This document shows positions 19,142 through 28,603 of a stretch of 64,000 nucleotides of DNA, piece after piece. The number at the start of each line of letters is the position of its first letter. Position 1 is the first letter of the stretch. A program made the translations under genes and the position numbers. The notes under the pieces were generated by a model. It made no database searches and had not been told where the DNA came from. It saw only the letters and a list, made by a program, of their open reading frames with translations. Origin of the DNA: Pseudomonas viridiflava (GTDB lineage Bacteria > Pseudomonadota > Gammaproteobacteria > Pseudomonadales > Pseudomonadaceae); the NCBI RefSeq assembly GCF_003702045.1, contig NZ_RBTP01000036.1, positions 62,001 through 126,000 on the forward strand, given 5' to 3'.

Positions 19142-20243
19142 GTTGCAGCGCTCCTTTCTCGGTGTTCTCAAGCGGTTGCGCAAGCCGGATTTTCCAGGCC
19201 GCCAGACGTCCGCTCAGCGCTTCCCAAAGCAACAGATTGGTGAACAGCAGCCCTTCAAGAATCAGCGTGGTGGCGTCCGGCAAACCGAGACGACGCTGCA
19301 ACAGCCCGCCGCTGGCTTCCAGCCCGCCCAACAGAATCGCGCAGAAGATGATCGCCAATGGATGGTGGCGTGCGGCGAACGCCACCAGAATGCCGCTCGT
19401 GCCATACCCCGCGATCAGCGCCACGTTGGCGCTGCCTTGCACGGCCGTGACTTCGAACATGCCCGCCAGACCTGCCGCTGCGCCGCCGAGCAGGCAGCTC
19501 AACAGAATCAGTCGATCCACCGGCAAACCGATCATCAACGCCGTGCGCACATTGCCGCCGACCACCGCGAGGGCGAAACCCTTGACGCTGTGACGCACCA
19601 GTACATAGGCGAGCAGACACGCGACGACGCCCGCCACCAGCCCCCAATGCACTTCGAAGCTGTCGCTGATGGTGCCGACCAGATAGGCGTCATCCAGCGG
19701 CGGCGTGGACGGTTTGTTCAGGCTCGCCGGGTCGCGCAATGGTCCTTCGACCATCTGTCGGAACAAGGCCAGTGCGATGTACGACAGCAACAGGCTGCTG
19801 ATGGTCTCGTTGACGCCCCGGTGCTGGCGCATCCAGCCGCTCAGACCGATCCACAGCGCGCCCGTCAGCATGGCGACCATGCCCATGCAGCCGAGCATCA
19901 GCCAGGGCGCTACAGGCGGCAGCCAGAGTGGCGTGACCGCTGCTGCCAGACCGCCAAGCACCAACGCGCCTTCGCCGCCTATGATGATCAGCCCGGCCCG
20001 TGCGGGCAGCGCGACACAGAGTGCGGTCAACATCAGCGGCGCGGCACGCTGCAGCGTGTTCTCCAGCGCAAACCAGGAGCCAAAGGCGCCTTCGCCGACC
20101 AGTTGCAGGGCTTGCCACGCAGGCTTGCCCTGAACGGTGAGAAACAACAGAAACAGCACGCACGACGACAGCACTGCCAACAGCGTCGGCAGACCAGGCA
20201 ACAGCGCTCCGGCAAGGCGTCGCAGGGTTCGTGAAACGAACAT
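19134..20243 (-). CDS. ABC importer permease 1 (BMP/nucleoside type)
   Basis: 369 residues from the ATG at 20243, with AGGAGCG upstream. About nine membrane helices. Characteristic segments are ALPARAGLIIIGGEGALVLGG, HRGVNETISSLLLSYIALAL and GYGTSGILVAFAARHHPLA, typical of the larger permease in BMP-family importers. It starts ten bases after the binding-protein stop. With permease 2 it forms the membrane channel of the ureide-cluster transporter. Confidence 0.9.
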   Translation of the reverse strand: MFVSRTLRRLAGALLPGLPTLLAVLSSCVLFLLFLTVQGKPAWQALQLVGEGAFGSWFALENTLQRAAPLMLTALCVALPARAGLIIIGGEGALVLGGLAAAVTPLWLPPVAPWLMLGCMGMVAMLTGALWIGLSGWMRQHRGVNETISSLLLSYIALALFRQMVEGPLRDPASLNKPSTPPLDDAYLVGTISDSFEVHWGLVAGVVACLLAYVLVRHSVKGFALAVVGGNVRTALMIGLPVDRLILLSCLLGGAAAGLAGMFEVTAVQGSANVALIAGYGTSGILVAFAARHHPLAIIFCAILLGGLEASGGLLQRRLGLPDATTLILEGLLFTNLLLWEALSGRLAAWKIRLAQPLENTEKGALQRG

Positions 20244-20253
20244 CGGGCGCTCC

Positions 20254-21363
20254 TCAGATCTGGCCAACAATGCCTTCCACCAGATAATTCATGCTTTCCA
20301 GCGCGATATCGGTCTGCGCCTGGGCGATGCCGTCGGCAATCACCACCTGACCTTTGTTGTCCTTGAGCGGGCCTTTGAAAATCACGAAGCTGCCGGCCAG
20401 CATCTGCGCCTTGATAGCGTCGGCGTTCTGCTTGGCTGCGGCGGTGACCGATGCGCCATAGGGGGAGGTCTTGACGAAGCCATCCTTCAGGCCGCCACGC
20501 AGAAAGTTGATCATCGGCGCGCCGCTCTGAAGGGCGGCAACATGGGCGCGGTAAGGGGTTTCCCAGTTCCATTCGGCACCGGTCAAATAACCCTTTGGTG
20601 CGAGTGCGGCCTGACTTGCGTGATAGCCGCAGGTCATGGCGCCGCGTTTCTCGGCCGTTTCCACGATCACCTTGGGGCCGTCTACGTGGCAGGTCAGCAC
20701 GTCACACCCCTGATCGATCAGGCTGTTGGCGGCTTCCGCTTCCTTGATCGGCAACGACCAGTCGCCGGTGAAAATCACCGTCGTCACGATGTTTGGGTCT
20801 ACCGAACGCGCGCCCATCGCAAAGGCGTTGAGGTTGCGCAGCACCTGCGGCACCGGTTTGGCGGCAACGAAGCCAAGCTTTTTGGATGTGCTCATATGAC
20901 CGGCCACCACGCCGTTGAGGTATTGCGCTTCGTCGATGTAGCCGAAGAAGCTGCCCGCGTTCATCGGGTCGCGCCCTTCTTTCCACAGGCCGCCACAGTG
21001 GGCGAACCGCACGTCCGGGTACTTCTTCGCCACCTTGACCACGTGTGGGTCGAAGTAGCCGAAGGAGGTCGGGAAGATCAGCGTTGCGCCGTCCTGGCGG
21101 ATCATGGCTTCCATCGTCTTCTGCACGGCCACGGTTTCCGGAACGTTCTCTTCCTCGATCACTTTGACATTGGGCAGCGTCTTGATGATGGCGGCGGCCT
21201 GCGCGTGGGCCTGGTTGTAACCGAAGTCATCGCGAGCCCCCACATAGATGAAACCCACCACCAGCGGTGCGTCGGCCGCGTACACACGGCCGAACGGCAG
21301 CGCCGCGCTGAGTCCGATAAGGCCCGCCAGTTTGATGAAACTGCGACGATCGACATTCGACAT
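20254..21363 (-). CDS. BMP family substrate-binding protein, Tat-type signal
   Basis: 369 residues. The N-terminus DRRSFIKLAGLIGLSAALPFGRVYA has the twin-arginine pattern (RRSFIK), a hydrophobic stretch and an Ala-x-Ala-like cleavage site, so Tat export of a folded protein is likely. The mature part has the BMP fold: LVVGFIYVGARDDFGYNQAHAQA, the EAQYLNGVVAG segment and PIKEAEAANSLIDQGCDVLTC. BMP proteins bind nucleosides and related heterocycles; in this cluster a cyclic or linear ureide is likely. It is followed after ten bases by permease 1 and preceded by the allophanate hydrolase with a 15-bp gap. Confidence 0.9.
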   Translation of the reverse strand: MSNVDRRSFIKLAGLIGLSAALPFGRVYAADAPLVVGFIYVGARDDFGYNQAHAQAAAIIKTLPNVKVIEEENVPETVAVQKTMEAMIRQDGATLIFPTSFGYFDPHVVKVAKKYPDVRFAHCGGLWKEGRDPMNAGSFFGYIDEAQYLNGVVAGHMSTSKKLGFVAAKPVPQVLRNLNAFAMGARSVDPNIVTTVIFTGDWSLPIKEAEAANSLIDQGCDVLTCHVDGPKVIVETAEKRGAMTCGYHASQAALAPKGYLTGAEWNWETPYRAHVAALQSGAPMINFLRGGLKDGFVKTSPYGASVTAAAKQNADAIKAQMLAGSFVIFKGPLKDNKGQVVIADGIAQAQTDIALESMNYLVEGIVGQI

Positions 21364-21378
21364 TGGTGCTACCCCTGA

Positions 21379-23199
21379 TCAATGAGCCGTGGAAGAAGTG
21401 GTGTGGGTGGCGCGATAGGCGCGCCAGCCTTTGAATTCGGTGATGTCCAGCGCGCCCTCAAGCCCGCCCGGTTCGCAGATGAAGCCCTTGACCCATTGGC
21501 CATCGGCCAACTGCAACGAGCCAATCCCCAGCGGTGCGGGGATGGCGGCAACGAACTCACCGAACTGGCTGAGGGGCATTTCCCAGACCTCCACTTCAAT
21601 GTGCTCGCCGTGGGCAGGCACACGCACCAAGCCGGGTTTCGCAGGCGTGGTGTTTGCCAGCGCGTACAGCCGGTAATCGGCACTGGTGGTCGTCAGGCTA
21701 CGCAGACGAGCGCCGCCTTCCAGCAACTGCCAGTTGAGCGGCTGGCCCTGAAGATGAGCGCCGACCACAGCGACCTGAACGGTAGGCGCAGTGAAGGGCA
21801 GGGGGGCCAGCGCCACGCTGTCGCGCTGATCGATCGCACCGAAGTGGGCCTGCCAGCCCGCAGCGATCTCGGCAAGACGCTGGTCGGCGCCCGCCGGACC
21901 AATCAGGGTGATTCCCGCAGGCAGACCGTCACCACGCCGATGCGCCGGAATGGCGATTGCGCTCATGTTCATCAGGTTGACGAAGTTGGTGTAATAACCC
22001 AGTTGCGAATTGAGTTCGACCGGATTGGCCAGTACCGCCTCTATGGTCGGCATGCACGGCGCAGTCGGCACCACCAGTACGTCGACATCGGTCAGTAACT
22101 CGGTGGCCGACCGCGTCAGCTCGGCGAGGCGATAACGCGCCTTGAAACTGTCCACGGCATCGTACTGATCTGCGCTTTGCATAATGCCGCGCACCACCGG
22201 GTGAATATCGTCTGAATGGGTATCGAAAAAACCACCTACCGCCGCGCGCCGCTCGGCCACCCACGGACCCTGATAAAGCAGGGCCGCCGCTTCGGCAAAG
22301 GCTTCGAACGCGACGTAGGTCAGCGTCACCTGTGGATCGTTTTCAAGCGATTGCACCGCCTTGTCGAACGCCGCTGCCGCTTGGGTATCGCCAAAAAACT
22401 CACAGCGCTGCGGCACCGCCACCCGTCGCGTGCGACGCAGCACGGGCAACGCCTGCACCGCAACGCTGGCCGGGTCCTGCGCATCGAAATCAGCCATCAC
22501 CTGTGCGACCTGCCAGGCCTGCGCCACATCGTTGGCGAAAATCGACGGACAATCCAGCGTCCGACAGGCCGGCACCACTCCGCGACTGCTGAACAGCCCA
22601 AGGCTGGGCTTGAGCCCGACGATGGCGTTGAACGCCGCAGGAACACGGCCCGATCCTGCCGTATCGGTGCCCAGCGCAAAACACACATGACCCCGCGCCA
22701 CCGCAACCGCAGACCCCGAGCTCGATCCGCCGCTGACATACGCCGGATCACAAGCGTTGCGCACCGCGCCATACGGCGACCGAACCCCCACCAGCCCGGT
22801 GGCGAACTGATCCAGATTGGTTTTGCCGATCAACACCGCGCCCCTGTCCAGCAGGCGCTGCACCGCATGCGCAGTGACCGTGGGCACGTAGGCGAATGAG
22901 GGACACGCCGCCGTGGTGGCCAGGCCTGCGACATCGAAATTGTCTTTTACCGCAAACGGGATACCGAACAGCGGCAGGGTGTCGTACAGCGAGTCGCCCA
23001 GCTCCTGCGCAAGTGTTTGCAGGACGTGCGCTCGTTCCAGAAGATGCGCAAGCGGCTCACGGTGGATCCAGACTTCCGGTCGGTCGTCTGCCTCGATGCG
23101 GGCATGCAGGTCTTGCAGAAACGTCGCCAGCGTGGTCTGGCCGGTGCGCAGTGACGTCTGAACGGCAACGATATCGAGAGCGGTCATGGGCGTGTTCAT
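21379..23199 (-). CDS. atzF: Allophanate hydrolase (AtzF type)
   Basis: 606 residues (602 if the second ATG at 23187 is used; neither has a clear Shine-Dalgarno). Residues 1-440 are an amidase-signature domain with the catalytic set K85 (FAVKDNFD), S159 (GGSSSGSA) and S183 (TDTAGSGRV), at the same spacing as AtzF K91/S165/S189. A C-terminal domain from about 465 (VQVAVVGAHLQGQPLNWQLL onward) is the second domain of allophanate hydrolases. It converts allophanate to carbon dioxide and two ammonia. It is the first gene of the cluster; a likely sigma-54 promoter and a palindromic operator lie directly upstream. Confidence 0.93.
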   Translation of the reverse strand: MNTPMTALDIVAVQTSLRTGQTTLATFLQDLHARIEADDRPEVWIHREPLAHLLERAHVLQTLAQELGDSLYDTLPLFGIPFAVKDNFDVAGLATTAACPSFAYVPTVTAHAVQRLLDRGAVLIGKTNLDQFATGLVGVRSPYGAVRNACDPAYVSGGSSSGSAVAVARGHVCFALGTDTAGSGRVPAAFNAIVGLKPSLGLFSSRGVVPACRTLDCPSIFANDVAQAWQVAQVMADFDAQDPASVAVQALPVLRRTRRVAVPQRCEFFGDTQAAAAFDKAVQSLENDPQVTLTYVAFEAFAEAAALLYQGPWVAERRAAVGGFFDTHSDDIHPVVRGIMQSADQYDAVDSFKARYRLAELTRSATELLTDVDVLVVPTAPCMPTIEAVLANPVELNSQLGYYTNFVNLMNMSAIAIPAHRRGDGLPAGITLIGPAGADQRLAEIAAGWQAHFGAIDQRDSVALAPLPFTAPTVQVAVVGAHLQGQPLNWQLLEGGARLRSLTTTSADYRLYALANTTPAKPGLVRVPAHGEHIEVEVWEMPLSQFGEFVAAIPAPLGIGSLQLADGQWVKGFICEPGGLEGALDITEFKGWRAYRATHTTSSTAH

Positions 23200-23202
23200 T
23201 CA

Positions 23203-23210
23203 TGTATACA
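23203..23210 (-). promoter_or_regulatory. Candidate GntR/FCD operator TGTATACA
   Basis: A perfect 8-bp palindrome within CTTGTATACATG, flanked by attcat/atgaat half-repeats, between the predicted transcription start and the atzF start codon. GntR/FCD regulators commonly recognise TTGTATACAA-like sites, and one is encoded at the end of this cluster. Confidence 0.5.
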
Positions 23211-23225
23211 AGATGAATGAGCTAG

Positions 23226-23242
23226 AGCAGGATTCGTGCCGG
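23226..23242 (-). promoter_or_regulatory. Candidate sigma-54 (-24/-12) promoter for the ureide cluster
   Basis: The minus strand reads CCGGCACGAATCCTGCT: GG at 23240-23239 and GC at 23228-23227 with the ten-base separation required for RpoN, and GGCACG exact against the consensus TGGCACG-N4-TTGC. The predicted start near 23215 gives a 16-base leader to atzF. Nitrogen control by RpoN and NtrC would suit the pathway. Confidence 0.6.
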
Positions 23243-23431
23243 AGAGATTGGAAGCCTTGTTTTAGAGTCGTTGAGGTGAACGCTTAACGGGTGGCGCTGC
23301 GCATCCATGCGCCATTGGCGAGCGTCATGAAGAGAGGTGCACGAAAAGGGAACATGCTATTGAAGTCAGGGCAGTCGGTGCCATCCTGGATACTGGAAAT
23401 GAGCCCGACTGACCTGTTCTACTCCCTGAAC

Positions 23432-24328
23432 TCAGCCAGCAGACAACATCCACTCAAGCGTTTCGCGCAGGAGAGGTGTGCTCCATCCGGGTACTGATCG
23501 CTTTAGCCGGACGTTGCTTCCACACAAGGTCTTCACTTCATTGTCGCGAACGAAATCAGGGTTCACGCGAACCTCGATTTCATGCCCGGTGATCTCTTGG
23601 CACATGTCGATCACCTCACGCAGCGAGTGCGTCACGCCGGAGCACACGTTGAGGGTCTTCCCCAAGGGCCGAGACTCCAGCAAGCCTCGATAGGCGCTGG
23701 TAACGGCACGTACGTCGCTGAAATCACGCCACACGTCCAGGTTGCCCAGTTCGATGGTGCTTTCTCTTCTCGTGAAGTGAGAAACGATCTTGGGCAGCAG
23801 GAAGTTCTCTGCTTGCCCGACCCCGGTGTAGTTGAACGGGCGCGTGATCACCAGCGGCAGCCGGGCGTGCCAAAGGCTTGCCATGTACTCCATCGCAAGC
23901 TTGCTCACGGCGTAGTCATTGGCGGGCGCGGGAGGTGTAGCTTCATCCAGCATGCCGGAGGACGCATTGCCGTAAACGTTGGCACTGCTGGCGAGCAGAA
24001 CGCAGTCAGGCGTTTTTCCGCTGGCTGCGATGGCCTCCAACAGGTTACGCGTGCCGATAAGATTCACCTGATAAAAGGCCTCCGGCGACCCATGACCCAC
24101 GAAGGCCAGAGCAGCCAGGTGGACGACGATATCCGGCTGAATCTCGGCAAGCAGCGCACTCATGCCATCGACATCCAGCAGATCGACCTGATGGTAGTTG
24201 TCGCTGTCCGATGGCTGACTGCCCATGCCGACAACCTCGCACCCTTGGGCGGTGAGTTCTGCGGCCATGAAGCTTCCCGTAAAGCCGTGGATGCCCGTTA
24301 TCAATGCGCGTTTACCGGCGATGCTCAT
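23432..24328 (-). CDS. rmd: GDP-6-deoxy-D-lyxo-4-hexulose reductase (D-rhamnose synthesis)
   Basis: 298 residues, extended SDR fold. The NAD(P)-binding motif is GIHGFTGSFMA, the active-site YxxxK is YAVSK (in PANDYAVSKLAMEYM) and a serine lies in LLASSANVYG. The start overlaps the gmd stop by one base (TGATG), so the two are coupled. Rmd reduces the product of Gmd to GDP-D-rhamnose, the donor for the D-rhamnan common polysaccharide antigen or O-antigen of pseudomonads. The closely related GDP-fucose synthases are an alternative, but length and motif pattern favour Rmd. Confidence 0.85.
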   Translation of the reverse strand: MSIAGKRALITGIHGFTGSFMAAELTAQGCEVVGMGSQPSDSDNYHQVDLLDVDGMSALLAEIQPDIVVHLAALAFVGHGSPEAFYQVNLIGTRNLLEAIAASGKTPDCVLLASSANVYGNASSGMLDEATPPAPANDYAVSKLAMEYMASLWHARLPLVITRPFNYTGVGQAENFLLPKIVSHFTRRESTIELGNLDVWRDFSDVRAVTSAYRGLLESRPLGKTLNVCSGVTHSLREVIDMCQEITGHEIEVRVNPDFVRDNEVKTLCGSNVRLKRSVPGWSTPLLRETLEWMLSAG

Positions 24329-25359
24329 CAGAAGGAAAAACCTTTTTCGTTTCGACGAAGATCCGCTTCAACCATCATGCGGCACAGTTCCTCAAGGTGG
24401 GTCTTCGGTTCCCAACCCAGTACTTCACGGGCTTTGGCAGGATTGCCGATCAACAGTTCCACTTCGGTAGGCCGGTAAAACTTCGGATTGACCGACACCA
24501 GTACTTTGCCGGTGGCCGCATCCACACCACGTTCGGACTCTGCCTCGCCTTCCCACTGAACCGTCACGCCCGTGGCCTTGAACGCCATGCTCACAAAGCT
24601 TCGAACGGTTTCGGTGCGGTTGGTCGCCAGTACAAAGCTGTCAGGCGTTTGGGCCTGTAGCATCCGCCACATGCCTTCGACGTATTCTTTGGCAAAGCCC
24701 CAGTCACGCTTGGCGTCCATGTTCCCCAGTTCGAAGGAATCCATGAGCCCCATGCTTATCTTGGCGACCGAATCGGTGATCTTGCGGGTGACGAACTCAC
24801 GGCCGCGCAGCGGTGACTCGTGATTGAAGAGAATGCCGCTGGCACCAAAAATGCCATAGGACTCGCGGTAATTGATGGTCATCCAGTGAGCGTAGAGCTT
24901 GGCCACGCCATAAGGGCTGCGAGGGTAAAAAGGCGTACTTTCGACCTGAGGAATGGCCTGAACCTTGCCGAACATCTCGGACGTGGAGGCCTGATAAAAG
25001 CGGATCTGCGGATTGACGATCCGGATGGCCTCCAGCAGGTTGAGTGCGCCTATGCCGGTGATCTGTGCCGTGGTCAAAGGCTGTTCGAACGACACGCCGA
25101 CGAAGCTCTGTGCCGCCAGGTTGTAGACCTCGGTGGCCTCTGTGTTTTGCAGCAAGCGGATACTGGCGGACAGGTCGGTCAGGTCATATTCGACCAGATT
25201 GAGGTTCGCATCGTGTTGAATCCCGAGTTCTTCTATGCGCCAGAAATTGACAGAACTGGTCCGGCGATAAGTGCCGTAAACGGTATAGCCCTTATCGAGG
25301 AGCAATTGCGCCAGGTAGGCGCCGTCCTGACCCGTGATGCCGGTAATGATTGCTTTCAT
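24328..25359 (-). CDS. gmd: GDP-mannose 4,6-dehydratase
   Basis: 343 residues from the ATG at 25359. It has [19 protein letters not shown] for NAD(P) binding, [25 protein letters not shown] and the catalytic [20 protein letters not shown] (YxxxK), plus the C-terminal [18 protein letters not shown] typical of Gmd. It converts GDP-D-mannose to GDP-4-keto-6-deoxy-D-mannose, which Rmd reduces. A weak GGAG lies 14 bases upstream of the start. No glycosyltransferase or O-antigen exporter gene is next to the pair in this window. Confidence 0.93.
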   Translation of the reverse strand: MKAIITGITGQDGAYLAQLLLDKGYTVYGTYRRTSSVNFWRIEELGIQHDANLNLVEYDLTDLSASIRLLQNTEATEVYNLAAQSFVGVSFEQPLTTAQITGIGALNLLEAIRIVNPQIRFYQASTSEMFGKVQAIPQVESTPFYPRSPYGVAKLYAHWMTINYRESYGIFGASGILFNHESPLRGREFVTRKITDSVAKISMGLMDSFELGNMDAKRDWGFAKEYVEGMWRMLQAQTPDSFVLATNRTETVRSFVSMAFKATGVTVQWEGEAESERGVDAATGKVLVSVNPKFYRPTEVELLIGNPAKAREVLGWEPKTHLEELCRMMVEADLRRNEKGFSF

Positions 25360-25621
25360 ATGAGGTGTTTTAACTCCAGCAAGGAACGTGTATCCCGACG
25401 CTTTTCGAGGTTGCCTGCGCTTCAAGCGAGGGGGAGTTTCTGGGTGAAAGGCTTGGATACGACGTGCCTAGCCCGGTGGCCATCACGGCCTCCCGGCAAA
25501 GGTTAGCCGGTGTTGTGAAAGTTTGCCGCGATCTGACGCGCTTCACATTTCAGACGAAGCGGATTAATCCTGACTACGCTTGTGCCGATATCCCCCGTAT
25601 AACCCACATATCGGTGCAGTC

Positions 25622-26935
25622 ATGTTCAATACTCGCTTGAAAAAGGAATTACAGGCCCAGCAGGACGAGTTGTCGATGTACCGGCAGATGCAAAAGGGTA
25701 TCGACGCGTGCATGGTGGCTTTGACGCTGGATGCCAATTACCGCATCGCGCATGCCAACGACAATTTCCTCAAAATGCTGGGGTACGGGGGTGAGCAGCT
25801 ACTGGGGCGGGAGCTGGATCAGTTGGTCCCGGCGTACGTCAAGCAGCTCCCCTGCTATCGCAATCTGAGGGCCGCGGTGCAGAAGGGCGAGTCGGTCATC
25901 GACAATTACCGCTTTCTGCGTGCCGACGGCAGCCTGGCGTGGATACGCGCCATGTGGCAGCCGGTGCTGGATCAAAACGGTAAGCTGGAAACCCTGCGCT
26001 GCTATGGCTCGGACATCACTCAAACGGTCGAGGTAGCAGCTGAAAACTCGGCGTTCATCCAGGCGCTGCTGCGCTCCACGGCTGTGATTGAGTTCGATCT
26101 GGGCGGGCATGTGCTCACAGCGAATGAACAGTTTATGCGCGGCATGGGCTACAACCTGGCGCAGATCAAAGGCAAGCACCACAGCATGTTCTGTGATCCG
26201 CATGAAGTGAATCAACCCTCGTACAAGGATTTCTGGGCAACGTTGAACCGGGGCGAGTTCGTGGCCAGCCGGTTCAAGCGTGTCGACAGCAGTGGCCGTG
26301 ATGTCTGGCTGGAAGCGACCTATAACCCGGTTCACGATGCCCAGGGCAAGCTCTATAAGATCGTCAAGTTCGCGACCGTGGTGACTGATCAGGTCTCGCG
26401 GGAAGAAGACGTCAGTCAGGCCGCGAGCGTGGCCTTCGAGATTTCCCAGCAGACCGACGTCAGCGCCCAGCGCGGCGCAGAGGTGGTGCAGAACACCGTG
26501 CAAACCATGCGCAAGATCTCCCAGGAGATGGAGTCGGCGTCGTCAGGCATCGAGGCGCTGGGCAAGCAATCGTTGCTGATCAGCTCCATCGTGCAGACCA
26601 TCGGCGGTATCGCCCAGCAAACCAACCTTCTTGCCCTCAACGCTGCCATCGAAGCCGCCCGTGCGGGCGAGCAGGGACGAGGGTTTGCGGTGGTGGCGGA
26701 CGAAGTCAGGCAATTGGCTGGTCGCACGAGCGCGGCGACGGAAGAAATCGTCAGCGTGGTGCAGCAAAATCAGGCGCTGGCAGACGAAGCCGTACGCGGC
26801 ATGGCCAACAGCCGCAGCCAGGCGGAGCAAGGCTTGATGCTGGCCAACGAGGCGGGCTCGGTGATCATCGAGATTCAGGAAGGTGCCAAGCAAGTAGTGG
26901 GCGCGGTCGGGCGGTTTGCCAATCAGTTGAAGTGA
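25622..26935 (+). CDS. Cytoplasmic PAS-PAS chemoreceptor, BdlA/Aer-like
   Basis: 437 residues from the ATG at 25622. There is no membrane helix. A short N-terminal coiled coil is followed by PAS 1 (about 25-140, ITQTV at its end) and PAS 2 (about 145-265), then a short MCP signalling module with the conserved tip [20 protein letters not shown]. The protein ends about 100 residues after the tip, shorter than membrane receptors. The architecture equals P. aeruginosa BdlA, a PAS-PAS-MCP protein controlling biofilm dispersion, and relatives of Aer that sense redox or oxygen through haem or FAD. Whether it is the BdlA orthologue cannot be settled here. It diverges from gmd. Confidence 0.85.
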   Translation: MFNTRLKKELQAQQDELSMYRQMQKGIDACMVALTLDANYRIAHANDNFLKMLGYGGEQLLGRELDQLVPAYVKQLPCYRNLRAAVQKGESVIDNYRFLRADGSLAWIRAMWQPVLDQNGKLETLRCYGSDITQTVEVAAENSAFIQALLRSTAVIEFDLGGHVLTANEQFMRGMGYNLAQIKGKHHSMFCDPHEVNQPSYKDFWATLNRGEFVASRFKRVDSSGRDVWLEATYNPVHDAQGKLYKIVKFATVVTDQVSREEDVSQAASVAFEISQQTDVSAQRGAEVVQNTVQTMRKISQEMESASSGIEALGKQSLLISSIVQTIGGIAQQTNLLALNAAIEAARAGEQGRGFAVVADEVRQLAGRTSAATEEIVSVVQQNQALADEAVRGMANSRSQAEQGLMLANEAGSVIIEIQEGAKQVVGAVGRFANQLK

Positions 26936-27031
26936 CAGGCTAGCCCCCATGAGTGTATTCAAGTGCGAAGGGATGAGCCCTGTGTTCTCTGTCGGCCAGA
27001 GCAGGGCCCTCAGTCCTCAAGCGCTGTAAAC

Positions 27032-28603
27032 CTATACATGCACCGCACCGGTTTTTCCTGCTTCGACCACAAAACGCTTGAGCGTCGACACGGTAGCCGC
27101 CGGGTTGAGCACATCCGAAACGACCTGAAAGCGCGTCTGCATCTGTTGTTCACTCATGTCCACCGACACATAGCCGCGTTGCCGGCTGTCAAAGAATTTG
27201 ACGTGCGGATTGAGCCCGAGAATAGAGTTGAAGGCTTCATACGGTGGCCCTCCGGAGGTCACCGAAGTGCCGACGAATTCGGTGGCAACGATTTTGGAGT
27301 CCGGGTCGTTGGCATCGGCGTGCAGGTCGGTGGTCCAGAAGGAATGGATGTCTCCGCCCCAGAACACCGGGTTGCGGGTCTGGTGGCGCTCCAGTGAGGC
27401 GAGCATGCGTTCGCGGGTAGCGATGTAGCCATCCCAGCCGTCGGTCCAGCGGCCTAGCGCCTGAGTGTCCGGGTTGCGCTGGGTCAGCGGGGCAACCAGC
27501 AAGTCCTGGGCAATCACATTCCATTGCCCGGCAGAACGGGCGAAGCTGCGGTCCAGCCAGGCTTCCTGCTCCCAGCCGAGCATGGTGCGTTTCGGGTCGC
27601 GCAGGTCCGGGCAATCATTACTCACGACACGGCCTTTATGGCTGCCGTTGGCCTGAATGCACGGCTGTTCGGAACGGTACTGTCGACCATCCAGGACGTT
27701 AAAACGCGCCAGACGTCCGTAGTCCATATGACGGTAAATGCGCATGTCCGCGCCTTTTGGGAGGCTGCTGGCGCGCAAGGGCATGTGCTCGTAAAACGCC
27801 TGATAGGCCGCGGCCCTGCGCCGCAGAAAGCTTTCGGTGGAAACACCGGGATCCTGGGACCATTGGGCGGCGTAGTCATTCTGCACTTCATGATCATCCC
27901 AAGTCGCCACGCTCGGCGCGCAGGCATGCAGCGCTTGCAGGTCCGGGTCGGTCTTGTACTGGGCGTATCGATTCCGGTAACCGGCCAGGTCCATAGGCTC
28001 GGGCGTCACATGGCGGCGTGGGAGGTTGGCCTTCTGCGAGGAGATTCCAGACTCGTAAATGTAATCGCCTAAAAAGAACACCAGGTCCGGCCGCTCATCG
28101 GCCAGATGCCGGTACGCGCTGAAATACCCCGCCTCCCAGTGCGAGCAGGACACGAATCCAAACCGGGCCGTCGGCATGGCGGCTAACGGCGGCAAGGTGC
28201 AAGCCTGGCCCACTGTGCTTTGCGCACCCAGGCTTTCGAACTGATACCAGTAAGGGCGGCCGGGTTGCAAACCGCCCACTTCCACGTGAACCGAATGGGC
28301 AAAGCGCGGTTGAGCCATCGTCTGCCCGGTGCGAACGATCCGGGTCATCGCTGCGTCGCTGGCGATTTTCCAGCGCACGGCCACCGCCTTGTGCAGACCG
28401 CCGTCACCGCGCTCTGTCGTCACCTGCGGGGCCAGTCGGGTCCAGATCACGAAACCGTCCGGCAACGGATCGCCGGATGCCACCCCCAGTGTGAACGGAT
28501 AATCGACACCCGCGCTGCGGGCAAACGGGCTCAGTATCGACAGCAGGGCGGCACCAGCCACTCCCGTGATGATGCGACGACGATCCGGATCAAAGTCAGT
28601 CAT
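27032..28603 (-). CDS. phoD: PhoD-type alkaline phosphatase, Tat-exported
   Basis: 523 residues. The N-terminus DRRRIITGVAGAALLSILSPFARSAG is a Tat signal. The mature protein follows PhoD: LGVASGDPLPDGFVIWTRLAP, GFVSCSHWEAGYFSAYRHLA, FFLGDYIYE, ATWDDHEVQNDYA, and a metal-binding GGDIHSFW near the end. PhoD enzymes are Ca/Fe phosphomono- and diesterases in the periplasm or outside the cell, normally induced by phosphate starvation. It overlaps the end of the upstream GNAT gene by eight bases, so both share a transcript, and a Pho-box-like sequence precedes that gene. Confidence 0.92.
   Translation of the reverse strand: MTDFDPDRRRIITGVAGAALLSILSPFARSAGVDYPFTLGVASGDPLPDGFVIWTRLAPQVTTERGDGGLHKAVAVRWKIASDAAMTRIVRTGQTMAQPRFAHSVHVEVGGLQPGRPYWYQFESLGAQSTVGQACTLPPLAAMPTARFGFVSCSHWEAGYFSAYRHLADERPDLVFFLGDYIYESGISSQKANLPRRHVTPEPMDLAGYRNRYAQYKTDPDLQALHACAPSVATWDDHEVQNDYAAQWSQDPGVSTESFLRRRAAAYQAFYEHMPLRASSLPKGADMRIYRHMDYGRLARFNVLDGRQYRSEQPCIQANGSHKGRVVSNDCPDLRDPKRTMLGWEQEAWLDRSFARSAGQWNVIAQDLLVAPLTQRNPDTQALGRWTDGWDGYIATRERMLASLERHQTRNPVFWGGDIHSFWTTDLHADANDPDSKIVATEFVGTSVTSGGPPYEAFNSILGLNPHVKFFDSRQRGYVSVDMSEQQMQTRFQVVSDVLNPAATVSTLKRFVVEAGKTGAVHV

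Noticed and set aside
18693..20234. 513-residue plus-strand open frame
   Set aside because: Antisense to both ABC permease genes; composition is that of a shadow frame.
20137..21378. 413-residue plus-strand open frame
   Set aside because: Antisense to the BMP binding protein, which has a Tat signal and clear family motifs.
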